64,000 nt of DNA from Allium sativum (GCA_030737875.1 CM060926.1:314686922-314750921); one strand, 5' to 3'. Counted from the stretch's first letter, positions 45,736 to 58,860 are shown. Program-made: numbers and translations. Notes: generated by a model not told the origin, from the sequence alone.

Positions 45736-48119
45736 GTTGGTATCAGAGCTTTGGTTATACAAAGCTATAGGGTATGACATATTTTGAACGATAGATAGGA
45801 CTCATCAGAGTATATCTCAGTTGAGATAGGTTTAGAAATGCCCTAGAATGAGATTCCGGAATATTATGATCGAGAGAGCGTACACTAAAAATAGATTATT
45901 TTGAAACAAAAGTAAGTTGTTTTAAAGAATGTAATCATTTTGATAGATAACCCTAATAAGAATTTTTGAGTATTTTTATTCGACGTCATGATTGGACTAT
46001 CGAGTATATAGGGATTTTGAATATACACCTAGCTAACATATTTACAAGTCCAATGTATACTAGATAGATATAGAATCACACTCTAGTCGCTCGAAGATGA
46101 TTCTACTGATGACCATGGCACCATCAGTACTTATTTCCGAGTTTTGAAAGTGGGATGACTATATGATTCCAGTTAAGATGTCGAGGAACACTTAAACTAT
46201 TTCGATATGTTTGAAATATTAAAAAGAAATTTAATGTAGGGACAATATGTTATAAATGCAAATCAAACTATTTTAATAACGAGAAAGGATTTTAGAAGTA
46301 AATTTCGCTTAAAGATTAGAAAGAGAATTTTATAAACTAAGATAATTCATTGAGGAATTATATCAAAAATGTCACCCATAACTCAAAATAAGCAAGTCAT
46401 AACAAAGGTTTGAATATGAATGTTAGACCTAATAAGTTATAACCTGAAAAGATATTATATTCCTCGAAGAATAAGTTAATGTAAGCGATAGATTTGAAAT
46501 CGATGCTTAGCATGAGTTGTAAATGATAATATGCAAGTATATTTTAGTAAATTAAAACTCCCCTTAAAGAATCTGAAAATAATTTTGACTTAAATTAAGA
46601 AATGGTATAAAAGATGATTTAAACTTTAACTAATATCAAAGAAGGGAGAAAGTTTCTGTATGAGAGATTCAAATAGAAAATATTTAAAGAGTGATCACTT
46701 ATGATACTAAGAAAAACGGTAGTTGAAGTAAGATCTACTCAAGAGGAAAATTTTGGATCTTTGAAATATAAAATTTTCAGAAGTGAGTTCTAAAAATGTT
46801 AAGATTTGATACAACACTAGCTTGAATATGTACACGCATAATCAGAGTGCGCAGAGGAAGCGTGATGGTATTTTAAATAAAATTGTTTTAAGAGATTTTC
46901 CGACAAGTTGAGTAAAGAAAACCTTCTAAACAAGATTCGATATGTAAATAGGAATGAAGAAAGGGTTATATACATTCGAATTTTAAAGTGGATTTAGAAA
47001 AAGTGTCATTCAGTTAGGTGTATGTGACAACTAAATTATGAAATCCAACTGTGGAAGTTATGGAAATTATTTGGAAATCTTGGAAATATTTGAAACAATT
47101 TAAAATTTGAGCTAAAGGAAGTTAAAAGGACTTACGAAGTGTAAATGATTGTTTAAAACTATAGATTGTAAAAAAAGCTTATTTGGAAAGGTTGTTTAAG
47201 AAGTCGTATTAATCAAATTTGGTTGAAGGAAATTGTATGGTTATATGAACAATAATTTATGTAAATAGTTGGATGTTTTGAAATAATTTGAGGTTTATGA
47301 AGCTAGATAGGATTCTCAAAATATTCGACTTAGTAAAATGTGAATATGACCATTTATTTTGAAATTTAAGTTGAACAATTGAAAGCTAAGGTTTATTTCC
47401 AAGCAATCGAATTTGTTTTCCCCAATATTTTGGATATGATGGGTAGTTTATAAAAGTGGTTTACTAATAAAAGAAAATTTTCAATGACTTGAATCCCGAT
47501 AATTTGAAATATTGATTAAAGTATTTGTAAACTATGGATTGTGAAATGATTTACAGCTTCAGGATATGAAATGATTTGGATTGTTCGAGTAACTCGTGAC
47601 AAAACTGAGATGTGATGGATTGCGTATGAGGGTGGTACTCAGTAGCCCATCATGAGGGAAACTTCTCGAACTAACAGACTTATTTTATTTCACTATTGAG
47701 TGTTTGAATTTTTTTTTTAAAAGCAAATTTTGTTTTGAAAATCCCGAAGTAAGGTATGATTATTTATATGGAAGAAATATATAGTATTTCAATGTTTTGA
47801 GATGAAAATGGGATTCTAAGTTAGAGAAATTATTTAAGATTCTCAAGTATGCTGTAAACTATGACTTGTAATCAGAATATACACTTAAACCTCTTTAATT
47901 AACCTTTCCGAAATTTTATCTTTTCATAACGATTTAATTTTATATAAGTTTTGATATTAAAAGTTTTACAAATTTAATCGTATGAAATTTTGATTTGATA
48001 AGTTTCTGACTTAATAGAAATTTGTAAGGAAATTTTTGTTTTGACAATAAGAATTAATTCGCTTAAGAATAATTCTATGACCCTCCTTTTCGAGGATGAA
48101 AAGTCTTAAAGGGGGTGAA
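45736..48119 (+). other. Non-coding interior of the LARD-like element
   Basis: AT-rich, no open frame of note and no gag or pol motif in any frame. It is bounded by the primer-binding site TGGTATCAGAGC (45738-45749, initiator Met tRNA) and the polypurine tract AAAGGGGGTGAA (48108-48119). The 48085-48103 CCTTTTCGAGGATGAAAAG motif before the tract is shared with 184-202. Confidence 0.85.
45738..45749 (+). other. Primer-binding site, initiator Met tRNA
   Basis: TGGTATCAGAGC two bases after the 5' LTR, followed by TTTGGTTAT. Confidence 0.95.
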
Positions 48120-51100
48120 TGTAACAACCCAGAATTTTCTAAGCTTAAATTGAATTTCTATAAAATATTTTGGGATTTTCTGTATATATTTTGAATTTAA
48201 ATAAGGTTTAAATATATAAATATAGATTTATAATCCTTAGTATATTAGTTTAAATAAATATTTTATTCTGTTATATAAGTATGGATTTGTAATAGAGAAC
48301 TTATTTTAGGAATATATTTAATATATTAAGATTTAAACTATTATGTATGTGGATTTTATAAAGATTTAAGATTTAAAGTTTCTTGGTTAAATATAAATTA
48401 TAATTAAATATCGGTTCAAAATATTCGTTCAGTTTCTATACGCATAGTCCGGAAATATTTTATAGAATTTTATTGTAGTTTTTAATTTGAGAAATAAGTA
48501 TATAATTTTTCTAACGTATTTTGGCAAGCTGTGATCCTTTCGACCTTTCGCGGAACAAATCAGCCGACCTATTTTATTTCTGTTATGGGATCGTAGTACA
48601 ATGTTGTACACAAATTTACTACCAGCTGTGGTTATTCATCATCGGCAATTAGGAATAAAATAAAACTAAGAATTGCACATTGCAAACTAAAGATGTTTGC
48701 TTGGGATCACTTGCAAAGCATTAGGTTCTAATGGTAACACAATACGCAAGTTTCGGACTTAAAAAAAGGATTGAACATATCGGTGCGCGATCCATCTTTT
48801 GATCTCTGCGAACTCTTAGTTGTCCTCATCAATTCACTATTTTGGAAATTTTTGACACGTGGTAACCCTATCAACACGTGTATACCGATAGGCTTAATTG
48901 TGGAGACATCTGTTTATGTTCTGCTACTACCATTCTGCCTTTTCTCTACTCTTGCATTCTCATTCATCAAAAGAAATACCAAATTCAAATTACTGGAAAA
49001 TAACTTTGCAATGGAAATCAAAAATCAACAAATTCGAAAGTAGGCACCTCCATTTGCCTTGTTTACATTTTCCACGCTCTGTCTTCCCTCTTATGGAAGA
49101 TCCGCCCATCCATTAAACCAACCAACTTCCTTCTTGGCGATATTTAAATTCCCCAACAACCTCCACCTCCTTCGCTCCCATCTGCAACCGCATCTCCACC
49201 TCATTAGTCAACCGGCAGCCGCCAAGAACCACCACAGATCCGCACCTTCTCTTCCCTCCACCTCTTCTCTTCCCAAACAGCTAGCTCCTCCTTCTTCTTT
49301 TTCTAGTTTCCACGATCAGATCCACTTACTACCTAAGTCATCTCATCACCCAAGACCCCACTGCCACCTTCAAACACTCCGCTACCTCGCCAACCTTTGC
49401 CGCACCAGTCCAGTCCCCACTCCGCCTCCACTGAAGACCGCAACTCCGTCTTTCTACTTCATTAAACTGTTGTTTCCCTTAAAAAAACAGTCTTCGCCAC
49501 TTTTAACGCACCGCAGTCGCCTCCCCACACCACCAACGTCTGTCAGTCCACCGCCACACCCCTCATTAGTCACCTCCACCGGCCGTCAAGCACCCTCCTT
49601 GGAAATCTTTCCCTTGCCTCCTTGCTTCCATGCAAACGTTTCAGCCATACATGCGTTAGCTCCTCCTCAGTTCATGATATCACCCGCGTTCCAGATCCTA
49701 TGCACCGTCCGACTCAACCTTTGCTTTGAGTCTCCTCCCATTTGATTTGCTTAACCCAATCCTGTTCTTAGCATGCCACACGTTTCTTTTACCATCACCT
49801 ATCCTGTCATATTTTACATGCATGCAAAACGCATGGAATACTGGAGACTTGTTTGGGCTTTTCCATTTGGGTACATGCATCTGGGAAGGATGACAATTGA
49901 TGTGTAGTAGGATGTGAATATACAGGGAAATGAAGAATGAGTTGCAGGTTTTTCCATTTGAGTCGTCTGATGGGGTTATAAGGAAAAAGAAGAAGACGAG
50001 AGAGGAAGGATAAGGAGAACGTAAACGCAGAAAGAAGCTTGCATGGCGCAGACTGAGGGAACCGTATTCTGGAAGTAGTAGTTGTGAGAACTCTAATTTA
50101 AACATTTTAAATTAGTAGTAATGGTTACTGATAATCAATTGATGATAATTTGTCAATATTAGTTGATTGTGTGGATGTGAATGGTTGCATGCAATGTTTG
50201 AATGGACAATTATAGGGTTAGGAAACACTGAACACCAAGCGTTATTGACTGTAACGCTGTGCGCACCATAAATTGGTTGTTTTAATGTTTGCTTTCACAA
50301 TGAATGATTCATGTTTGTTATATGGTTGAATTTGGTTGTATGAAATGCACACATGGTAGTTGTGGATTTATGCGGAAAAATCGACCTAAACCTCCTTCCC
50401 ATGAACGGCCATGTAAATTTTAACATTTGAAAATTTAGTTGAATCTAGTTTTCAAGTGGCTTGAAAATATAAGTTACGGATAATTAACGATTGTTGTCGA
50501 AGACGAAACAAAGAAAAAAAACTAATTTTGGACGCTCGAAGTATGAAATAAATTTTGAAATTTAAAAAGCAGTATTGAAATTTGTACATATTTTGATTTC
50601 ATTATTTTATGATATGTTTTGGAAAAATTAAATGAGTTGAAAATTATTGTATTAAGTTTTGATTAAATGGATTTGGTTTTATGCAAATATATTTGATTAT
50701 ATTATTAGAAAATCTAAAATGATAAATCAATGTTTGTGGAAATGTTTGAAATTAGAGTGGTTTTGAAATATAGATTGGATAAGGATTGTGATATGTTTTC
50801 AACAGTAACAATGAATTGTGAGTAATTGGATGGAGTTTGGAAATTATTATTTTAAGTTTCAATTTAACTTGAACGAATATATGGAAATTTGAAATGATGA
50901 TTTTGAAGTAAAGCGGTGTTGGAAACTCGAACGTAATATAAAATAATAATCGAAATATGATCTTAAAAGGTTTAAGTTATAAAACTTAAGTTTATTTTAG
51001 AAGAAACTAAGTCAATTTATATTTAAGCGTTATATGGTTGAATTGGATGCGTCGCATAGTGACAATTCATTAATATTGAATTCTATTTTCAAACGACCAT

Positions 51101-53171
51101 AACTTGAATGTTTAAAATTAGATTGACATGAAACAAGAAAAGTTGGATTTTCTGTTTATAATAACTTTTGAATAGAAAAGAAATTTGCAAATTTCGGCGT
51201 TTGGTTTTCAAGTTATGATTTGAAAGGAGTTGCTATATTTACTTTTTGACAACCATAATAAGAAATTAGGTAAAATGAATTTTAAGTTATGGAAAATTTG
51301 GGAAATTAGTTAAATCATGTTTAAATGATTTGAGTTGAAAGAAGTGAATTTTGAATGATTTCTATCTGTGATTATTCTATAATTCTTTAAGAAATGCTTT
51401 TACAAATAACTTCAAAATGGTTTGATTTTGAAGTTTTTAAATCATGAACTCTGGTTTGAAAACCGTAAAAGAATCGTAAATGATTTGGAAGGATTTAAAG
51501 AATTATGAATATGTAAACTAACATAAAGAAATTATGTTTTGGGATTGGTAAATGAATATCGGGTTTGAAATTAAGATGTTAACGGGATTAAAGGATTTCT
51601 AAATGAAACAACCTTGAATGAATAAATAATGAACGGGAAGGAGATTTGGATTGGAAAACCCGTGTAATCCATAGCTACTGTTTAAGTACGCTTATTACTT
51701 GGAAAGATCGAGATTGGATTTAAGTCCGAAAACCATTCCAAGTAATAATATGACGCATGAAGCAAATTCAGGATTTGGAATCGACGAATAAATACCGGGA
51801 ATCTTTGAATTTATTCGGATTGATTTTCGATGTCTCGAACTAGGCCGTACACCCGATTCGAGGTTATAAGTGGCATGAGGTCTGAGTATATTCAGAGATT
51901 TTCGGATTTTGTTCCGTTCAGACCCAGAATGGACTTGTATGGATTATGTGCCTGACATTGTAATTGACGACATAACACTAATTTCCGTTGATATGTTTCT
52001 GGTTTGTGACGTACGAGATCAAAGTGGTTATGTAACGATGGAAATCGGTGGTCATGTTGTGAATGGACAATGTGACATACTTAAGATATAAAATGAGCTT
52101 GTACGATCAGGGCATTGCTTATCTAGGCATGCTTTGTGTATGACGTGACATCGAGAAACCGCATACCCCGGATTTGAGAGAAACTGGCGGTTAGGTTGTA
52201 TGCTTATATATGATTGATGATGAAGCTGTAGCAGTGGGAAACCACTTATGAACTTGGGGAAATTGGGTATATTCGGGGGGCCGTGTCTGATCGAAACCGT
52301 TGATCTACCCTGCGATTTGTTGTTGGTGTCCGAGATGGATGAAAAAGCCCTGTTACACTTCTCTTTGTATCCCTGATTGATCTTTCATGCCAGGAATCAT
52401 CAAGTTGGAAACCCAAATCTCCAATTCGAGCCATACGGATTTTGATTGTGTACCTATATGTCAATATAACCAATTGGGGTTATGAGGGCTATGATTCTAT
52501 ATTTGTTTGCGAAATGATTACCACACTGTATGTAATAATTAAAAGAGGATTTTCACGTATGAAAGCATATTTGGTTATCATAAGATAAAACTCGCCCATC
52601 TGGTGTGCACTTGCATTGTGTGATGTGGGACGAATTTATGATAGCTTCATTTTCCAAAAGTCATTACGTATTTATATGCACGGGTGTTCACATGGAGTAA
52701 ACCCGTTCCGCGTTAGCGGCGTGGTTCGTTGAATTTCCCAACTTTAAAAATAAATCTTAAAGCAACTATTTTATGTTATCACACCAGTCCCATGACTGAC
52801 CTGGAGTTTTATCGTTCCTTCCTAAACTCTGGGTGCCTATAAATTTTTCACACGGGCAGCTAGTAGTTTGGTTTTATAGTTATAGATCGTTGGAGCAAGA
52901 TTCAGAGTCTTTCTGAGTTGGTGTACATGCTAAAGTTTGGAGCCTCCGCTATATTATACGGTTATTCCGCTGAGAGTATATTTACTTTTCTTCCGCTGTA
53001 TATGTTGTAATTATAATATTTCTTATAACTCTAATTTAATATTGTATTGTGCAATGAAAAGTTCTGTTATTTTGTTCAATATATGTATGTACCCATAACA
53101 ATTCGTCTTTGTGAACGTTTTAAGTCGGTTTAATTATCGGCGAAAATCGGGAAAAAAGATGGGTCGTTACA
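48120..53171 (+). repeat. 3' LTR of the LARD-like element
   Basis: 5052 bp partner of 40749-45735. Differences include a TAG (49041-49043) where the other LTR has CAG, which breaks the long open frame and argues against coding. TATTTAAA is at 49141-49148, and the stem-loop module is at 52574-52834. Confidence 0.92.
52574..52834 (+). promoter_or_regulatory. Conserved LTR stem-loop module, LARD 3' LTR
   Basis: GTTATCATAAG (52574-52584) pairs with TTTATGATAGC (52635-52645), the C-to-T change being absorbed as a G-U pair. CAGTC (52785-52789) pairs with GACTG (52794-52798). ACCTGGAGTTT (52799-52809) pairs with AAACTCTGGGT (52824-52834). Confidence 0.6.
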
Positions 53172-54120
53172 TCATATTTTTAAATCAAATCTTTTTTATA
53201 TTCATTATTAAATGAATAAATCGACAGAAAATTCCGTTCGAGTTAAAATGGCATATATTTTCTTAACTCGGCTTCATATATCAATATATCTGTGTCTATC
53301 CAAAATCGGACATCAAAATCATATTTTGATTCTTCACTAAATATTATTTTAAAATATCCGTTTTTTTGAATTGGAATCAGACTCAATCAATTACCATATA
53401 ATTCAATTTATATGGATTCCATACATCATACGCATTCAAAACTACTGATAAACAACTATTAAACATTCAATTCACATCCAAAGTGCAATTTACAACTGTA
53501 TAAGCATTGAATAATTAAATAACACTTATAACAGTATGTCAATCAATCGGTTGTCATACAATCAAATTCAAGGGAGTTGTGAATTAATTATCATCCCCAG
53601 ACTCGTATGGAGTTTTCAATCATCAAAACAAATAATTGGGCGATATGTAAAATTATCGTCCCAATATCCGTGTGGGGTTTACATCACAGTCCATGTGAAT
53701 TTATATAATATTTTCACAGTTTATAATGATAACATTTAAAACTGTAACATCTAACAACCACCAAACAAATATTACAATCACAATTAATAAATACACATTC
53801 AATCACAGATGTAATAATTGTAAAGAAATAATTTGACTGAGAGAGTTCTCATATTGATTGAATAGAAAATCATTTAAATGATGAATCGTTTCAATTAAAT
53901 TAAATTGGACGTTTAATTTGACCAAAAACTGTAACTAGCTCCGTTTCTGTTCTGGTCAGTTCCATGTTGTACATCTCGTTGAGACGATTCCAATATTTTC
54001 AGTTTCATTGAATTCTGATACAGTTTGCTAAAGATATAGACATTTAAATATTAGTTACCTTAATTGCATAATTAATCAAATAAATAAACCTATTATTTTT
54101 CTAATTACTTTCTTAACCGT
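53172..54120 (-). mobile_element. Family A LTR, minus strand, continuation after the LARD insertion
   Basis: Continues the reverse-complement alignment with 2100-2900 (for example CAATCAATTACCATATAATT at 53385-53404). The 5' end of this LTR (complement of TGTAATAACCC) is not found; the alignment fades around 53950-54120. Confidence 0.5.
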
Positions 54121-54432
54121 CGTTTATCTCCAGGCATCATCCCCGTAACCTGCTTTAGCAAAATCGAACCCAACATGATGACTAGGATTTCATGCCGCAC
54201 GATCATCGAGGCGCCAGTCGCCGATCTGACACCACGTCGACGTCCACCTAAGCACTCTCCCCCTACGCCCTGATCTTGGTCAACTCGGTGGCCCGGTATT
54301 CTCCTGAAATCACCTCGACGGCTGCGAGTTCGAGATGAAAAATCAGCCTCCTCGATCCTTTATTTCAGATCACCTCTATACTAATTGAGAGATCGCGAGG
54401 AGATCTATGCTTTTTGTTCTGGAGATTTTGTG
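54121..54432. other. GC-richer block, unassigned
   Basis: About 300 bases of clearly higher GC than the surroundings, without a convincing frame or known family. It may be an LTR leader region or a host-gene scrap. Confidence 0.3.
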
Positions 54433-54444
54433 CATAACACCAAA

Positions 54445-54770
54445 AAAGGGTGTTTGTAACAATTATTACTATTACTAATTAACTTTGTAATAGTTATAAC
54501 CGTTACTACAACATACGTGACAAACTGTTGTCACGAATATTGTTACGGTTATAATTGTTATAAAGTGTTCATATTATAACGGTTATTACCATTACAAAAT
54601 CATTATTCTGTAATAGTTATATCTGTTACAAAGGTTATTTTTATAACAGTAATTACTGTTACAAATATGAAATATGTAACAGTTATTATTGTTAGCATGC
54701 AAAACTAACTATTTCATACAATAATTTGCTAACAGTTATAACTGTTACAAACGCGAATACTATACCAAGC
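54445..54770. repeat. Subterminal repeats, GTAACAGTTATAACTGTTAC type
   Basis: About ten near-palindromic copies of GTAACAGTTATAACTGTTAC variants (for example TAACAGTAATTACTGTTAC at 54645-54663), adjacent to a CACTA-like terminus at 54433. Confidence 0.75.
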
Positions 54771-55324
54771 CTGTAATAGATAATTCGATTAACAAGTAAC
54801 AATCATAATATGCTCCAACCAATTTCATAAAGCATACACCAATAAGAATATACAACATATAATATAATAATATCTCAATGCAGATATAATATGTCACAAT
54901 TTATATCCTAAAGCAAATTCCATTTCGACTAACATCACATTTTAACATGACCATTCATCAATGCATAACAAATAACATCTAGGTATCATAATTTAACATA
55001 CAACCATTACACAAAACACAAATGATAAATGAGTCAAATTACAAACCCACCATCGATGACAAAATCAAGTAGTGTATGCATACCATTTTGGGGTGCGTCA
55101 AAAAGTAATGCATCTGAATCCATAACTTCCTCCACCTAAATGGTTTGCTTCTGCTGCTTCAACCAAAGCCTGCGATGTTCAACAAATATAATAATATGAG
55201 TCAAGACATGAATACAAGGCATATGACCCCTTTAACAAATATTTTTATAACTCAAATATTTCATATCTAGAAACAAGCATAAACTAATATGATGAGGACA
55301 TCAATACTAAATGGTACATCGCTC

Positions 55325-55703
55325 GGCTCAGTTTTAAACTGAGCCTACATGGCTCAGTTTTACTGAGCCACTAAGCTCTCGGTTAAATCTGAGACTAATG
55401 GCTTAGTTTTTACCGAGCCAATAGGCTCAGTTAAAACAAAGCCAACTGGCTCAGTTAATACTGACTGAGCCAATTTGGCTCAGTTGTAAAAATGAGCCAT
55501 CATGGCTCAGTTAATACGAAATGAGTCAATTTGGCTCAGTTAATACGAACTGAACGAATTTGGCTCAGTTGAACCAAGCCATCATGGCTCAGTAAATACA
55601 ACTGAGCCATCATGGCTCGGTTAATACCGACCGAGCCAATTGACTCGGTTAAACTGAGCCAATATGGCTCAGTTTTAACTGACTGAGCCATGATGGCTCA
55701 GTT
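55325..55703. repeat. Array of about 14 GGCTCAGTT/AACTGAGCC hairpins
   Basis: Tandem inverted units, each GGCTCAGTT, a 0-8 base spacer, then AACTGAGCC, joined by AATT, ATCAT or similar words that make the joins palindromic too. One unit (55614-55637) has GGCTCGG paired with CCGAGCC, a change on both arms that keeps pairing. It may be the subterminal region of a nested DNA transposon. The following 36-base segment (around 55780-55812) recurs inverted near 56350-56385. Confidence 0.85.
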
Positions 55704-58519
55704 AGTATTATGATATGCAAAAACCGAATCGTATTGATGTAGATCAATCACTTAGTATGCAATTATCCTTGGGACATGTACACTTTAGTCGCTTAGTATT
55801 ATGATTTAAATTCAAAAGGAAATATTAATATTAAAAATACATTTTACATAATGATAATAATTTATAATGAAGTTTTGAAAACCCACTCAATATATGAAAA
55901 AACTGCTTCACCAGCACCTGAGGATTAGCTTCTACAAAATTTTCTAATATGTACAAGAAAAGCACATGGAGTTCTTAATATCCACAAAGAATCCTTTACC
56001 TCTTCAAAAAAATGTATTTAACCTGACTCCTACATTAAAATTATCAGTCTTTGCAAAATATTAGCAAAGATAGCAGAATATTTATTGAAATAATGAAAAT
56101 CCTGTTAAGTCTCTTGTTTCTAGATTAGATATGTGGAATATCCTTCCCAAAGACATGTTTTAAATAACATCTCTAATTTTGATTTAAGTTAAAAAAATCC
56201 AGAAATTAGATCCGAATGTTGTTCTCATGTCTCTATGGTCAAAACCATATTTTTAAATTTTCTTTTGAAAAATTGCAAATACTTTCAAAGAACTTGTGAA
56301 TATCCTAAAACCTTAAAATGAAAGGTAAACTAAGGTATTAATATTATGATATGCAATACTAAGTGACTAAAGTGTACATAATGGCTCATTATAAACCATA
56401 ACCGAATCGTATCGATGTAAACCCATCTAATTTAAGGTAACTGCATTTGATACAATATCCAGATTGCTTTCTACGCCATTTGATACAATATACAAACTTT
56501 TCAAGAAATTGCTTAATTAATGACTTATTTGAATTATGTAGGTTTACTTATCCAAGAAAGAATGGTTTATCCACACACATACAAAAATAATAATTAAAAG
56601 AATAAATTTTTTAATTTAATTTAATTTTTGTCAAAGAGAAGATTGAACTTATTACGACACTTTCCTCTGACCATATAATTTTTTACCATAAACCGATTTG
56701 ACTTGCTACTTAAACAAAATATATTTCCCTTTTATACTTATCCACTAAAAGCCTTGTTAGATGCATATTCATACATGCATATTGATCTTTGTCAAACACG
56801 ACTTATAAAGTTTAAAATGAACAAAACTTAATTTAACTTGATAAAATTTTGTTTACATATGTGTGCTAATCTCTGTCAATTTTCCTATAATAAGGAAACA
56901 TTTTTTCAAATACAATACTTATCAAAATGTATATCATAACATTTACTATGTATGTCAACAAAAAAATTATATACTAGTGATATGATATCATAAATAAGGC
57001 ATGCAAGAAGATACGAATATTATAAATGTATCAAAAAAATGATGGAATATTTATTAAAGAAGTACCTACAAATCGAATTGAAATAGTAAACAATAAATAT
57101 TGTCATGATACCCAAGAAAATTAGACATCAAATGATTTTTTTTGGCTTAAATCATCAATTGGGTGATCTTGCTATGATCACTCATTTCTGTAGGAAGTCC
57201 ACTCTTTAATTAAACAAACATCTACATGAATAAATCCATTAAACCAACATATAATAAGCATAAAAAATTAAAAAATAGTATTCTTTGAAAATACCAGTTG
57301 ATCATAGCAACAAATTAAATTCACTAATGTCCGGCTTCTCTACCGCAAACAATAATCACTTCCATGTGTCAAATTAAGAGCAACTACAATATATATCAGC
57401 AAAATTTAGCGTTGGAATAAGAACCAAGTAAACGTAAGAGGTTGGTTTGACTGTAGACCGGGACAAATATTTAAAATTTCATTTCGGCTTCAAGGGGTAT
57501 GTAACGACCCGCATTCTATATATCGGAGGATCATAGAATATTTATTTCTTTCACATGCGAAGTCGTATGGTCATGTAACTTTGGGAGACGACTATTGGGG
57601 TCATTTCCCATGTTCATGATTTTTGCCGATTTTTAAATGACCATTTTGCCCCTAGCTGATCTTGTTTCGGCCATAACTTTTGATTGGAAAGGAGTTTTGA
57701 CGAAAAACCACTTCCATCAGATCCGAATGATGGTTTACCTTTCCGTAGAGTGGTCACATTAGCCAAACGGACACACCGTTTGGGAGATATGGCTGAAACA
57801 AGTTTTAGATGGTGAAAACAGCTTAATTGGGCTTAACTGGGTGATTAACAGCTAGGCCCAAAGGGGAATTTTGGAATTTGGGGTATTTAAGGGCTGCTAG
57901 GGTTAGAGAACACCCTTTTTCTCACTTTCACAGCCGCCACTTTTATTCTAGGAACCCTAGTAATGGCCTCCAACATCTAAAACACCCCAAATCACCTTCT
58001 AATAGCTAATTAAGCCAAATCTACATCAAATCAAAGCGGATTAGCACAAGAATCGAGGTAGAACTGCTATATAGCCTTGGGAACAACGCCAAACAGGGAA
58101 TCATTTCAGATTTGGTAATTTGTTTGTGGCTAAGGTGAGTGATTTGCATAGTTCCTCACTAATCATGGTTAATTAAGGGTAATTAGTGTTAATTAGCAAA
58201 TTTAAACATGATTAAATTCTGGAAAAATATTCATAAATTTTGAAATATTGTTTTAGGCCTCTGTTAGAAAATTTGGTTAATTTGGTTAAGTTTACTAATC
58301 CTATCATCAGTTTTGCTTAAACATGCTTAAGGGAAAATATGGGGTTTTGGCTATGTTTGATCCGTTTTAACCTATAAAATTATTGTTTTGGTGTTTCGGG
58401 TCAATTTTACAAGTTGCTATGACTGTATGGTATGCTTTGTGATTGCTTAGAAAAGTTAGATTGGTCGAAAACGCCGTCGAATGGCGTAAACAGTTGCTGG
58501 AAAAGTTGCAGGAAATGCA

Positions 58520-58860
58520 GACAGGGATCGGATCGGATCCCCTTTACCCGACCTGAACCGCTCGTAGACGTTTGCCATGATCCGAACTGCCTGGAAGTTT
58601 GTGAACTGATGGTCAAGGAGGATCACAAATTGAAGCACCCTATTCGAACCGAACCGCTCATACCAGAAGCCCCGACCCGATCCGCCAGGAGTTCTCCGAC
58701 CCGAACTGATGGACCACGAGAGGACTTGAAGGCCGACCCGATCCGCCAGGGGTGACCAAGACCGATCCGAACCGCCACGAGATGAAGGCCACGGACCGAA
58801 CCGAACCGAAGAGCTTGGACTTGAAGCATGGACCACGAACCGAACTGGGAGTACAATCTA
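58520..58860. repeat. Degenerate CCGATCCGAACCG short repeats
   Basis: Many imperfect copies of CCGATCC, CCGAACC and GACCCGA words in an LTR, with no fixed period. The matching region of the second LTR (62890-63270) has expanded in GATCCGATCCG words and differs in length. Confidence 0.7.

Larger units (their letters stand above)
40749..53171 (+). mobile_element. LARD-like non-autonomous LTR element with TCATA duplication
   Basis: 12.4 kb, with LTRs at 40749-45735 and 48120-53171. TCATA flanks both sides (40744-40748 and 53172-53176), and the interrupted family A LTR reads on across it. A primer-binding site and polypurine tract are in place. The 2.4 kb interior has no protein-coding frame. 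LTRs longer than the interior, with no coding capacity, fit the LARD class, which depends on enzymes of an autonomous gypsy partner. In one 120-base stretch (44521-44640 against 51949-52068) I count seven differences, so it is not recent. Confidence 0.92.
54433..57499 (-). mobile_element. CACTA-like element end and body, truncated
   Basis: 54433 begins CATAACACCAAAAAAGGG, close to a CACTA terminus (CACTACACCAAAAAAGGG). It is followed by subterminal repeats to about 54770 built on the palindrome GTAACAGTTATAACTGTTAC. An acidic coding tail on the minus strand lies at 55034-55140 (VEEVMDSDALLFDAPQNGMH), ending in TGA, as expected for a 3'-terminal exon of a CACTA protein. No matching right end is visible before the gypsy LTR at 57500. 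55710-57499 holds AT-rich DNA with no recognised gene. Confidence 0.45.

Noticed and set aside
45736..48119. Hidden gag-pol in the LARD interior
   Set aside because: No protease DTG/DSG, YVDD-type, zinc knuckle or integrase motif was found in any frame; the interior appears non-coding.
49059..49745. 228-codon frame as a real protein gene
   Set aside because: The matching frame in the other LTR differs by stops and indels, it lies across an LTR promoter and leader, and its composition (Ser, Pro, His, Leu) follows the C/T-rich DNA.
53536..53739. 67-codon open frame as a gene
   Set aside because: It lies within the minus-strand family A LTR continuation and matches no family.
55325..55703. CRISPR-like regular array
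   Set aside because: The units are short palindromes with spacers of 0-8 bases and no unique 25-40 base spacers, and the window is clearly a plant genome.
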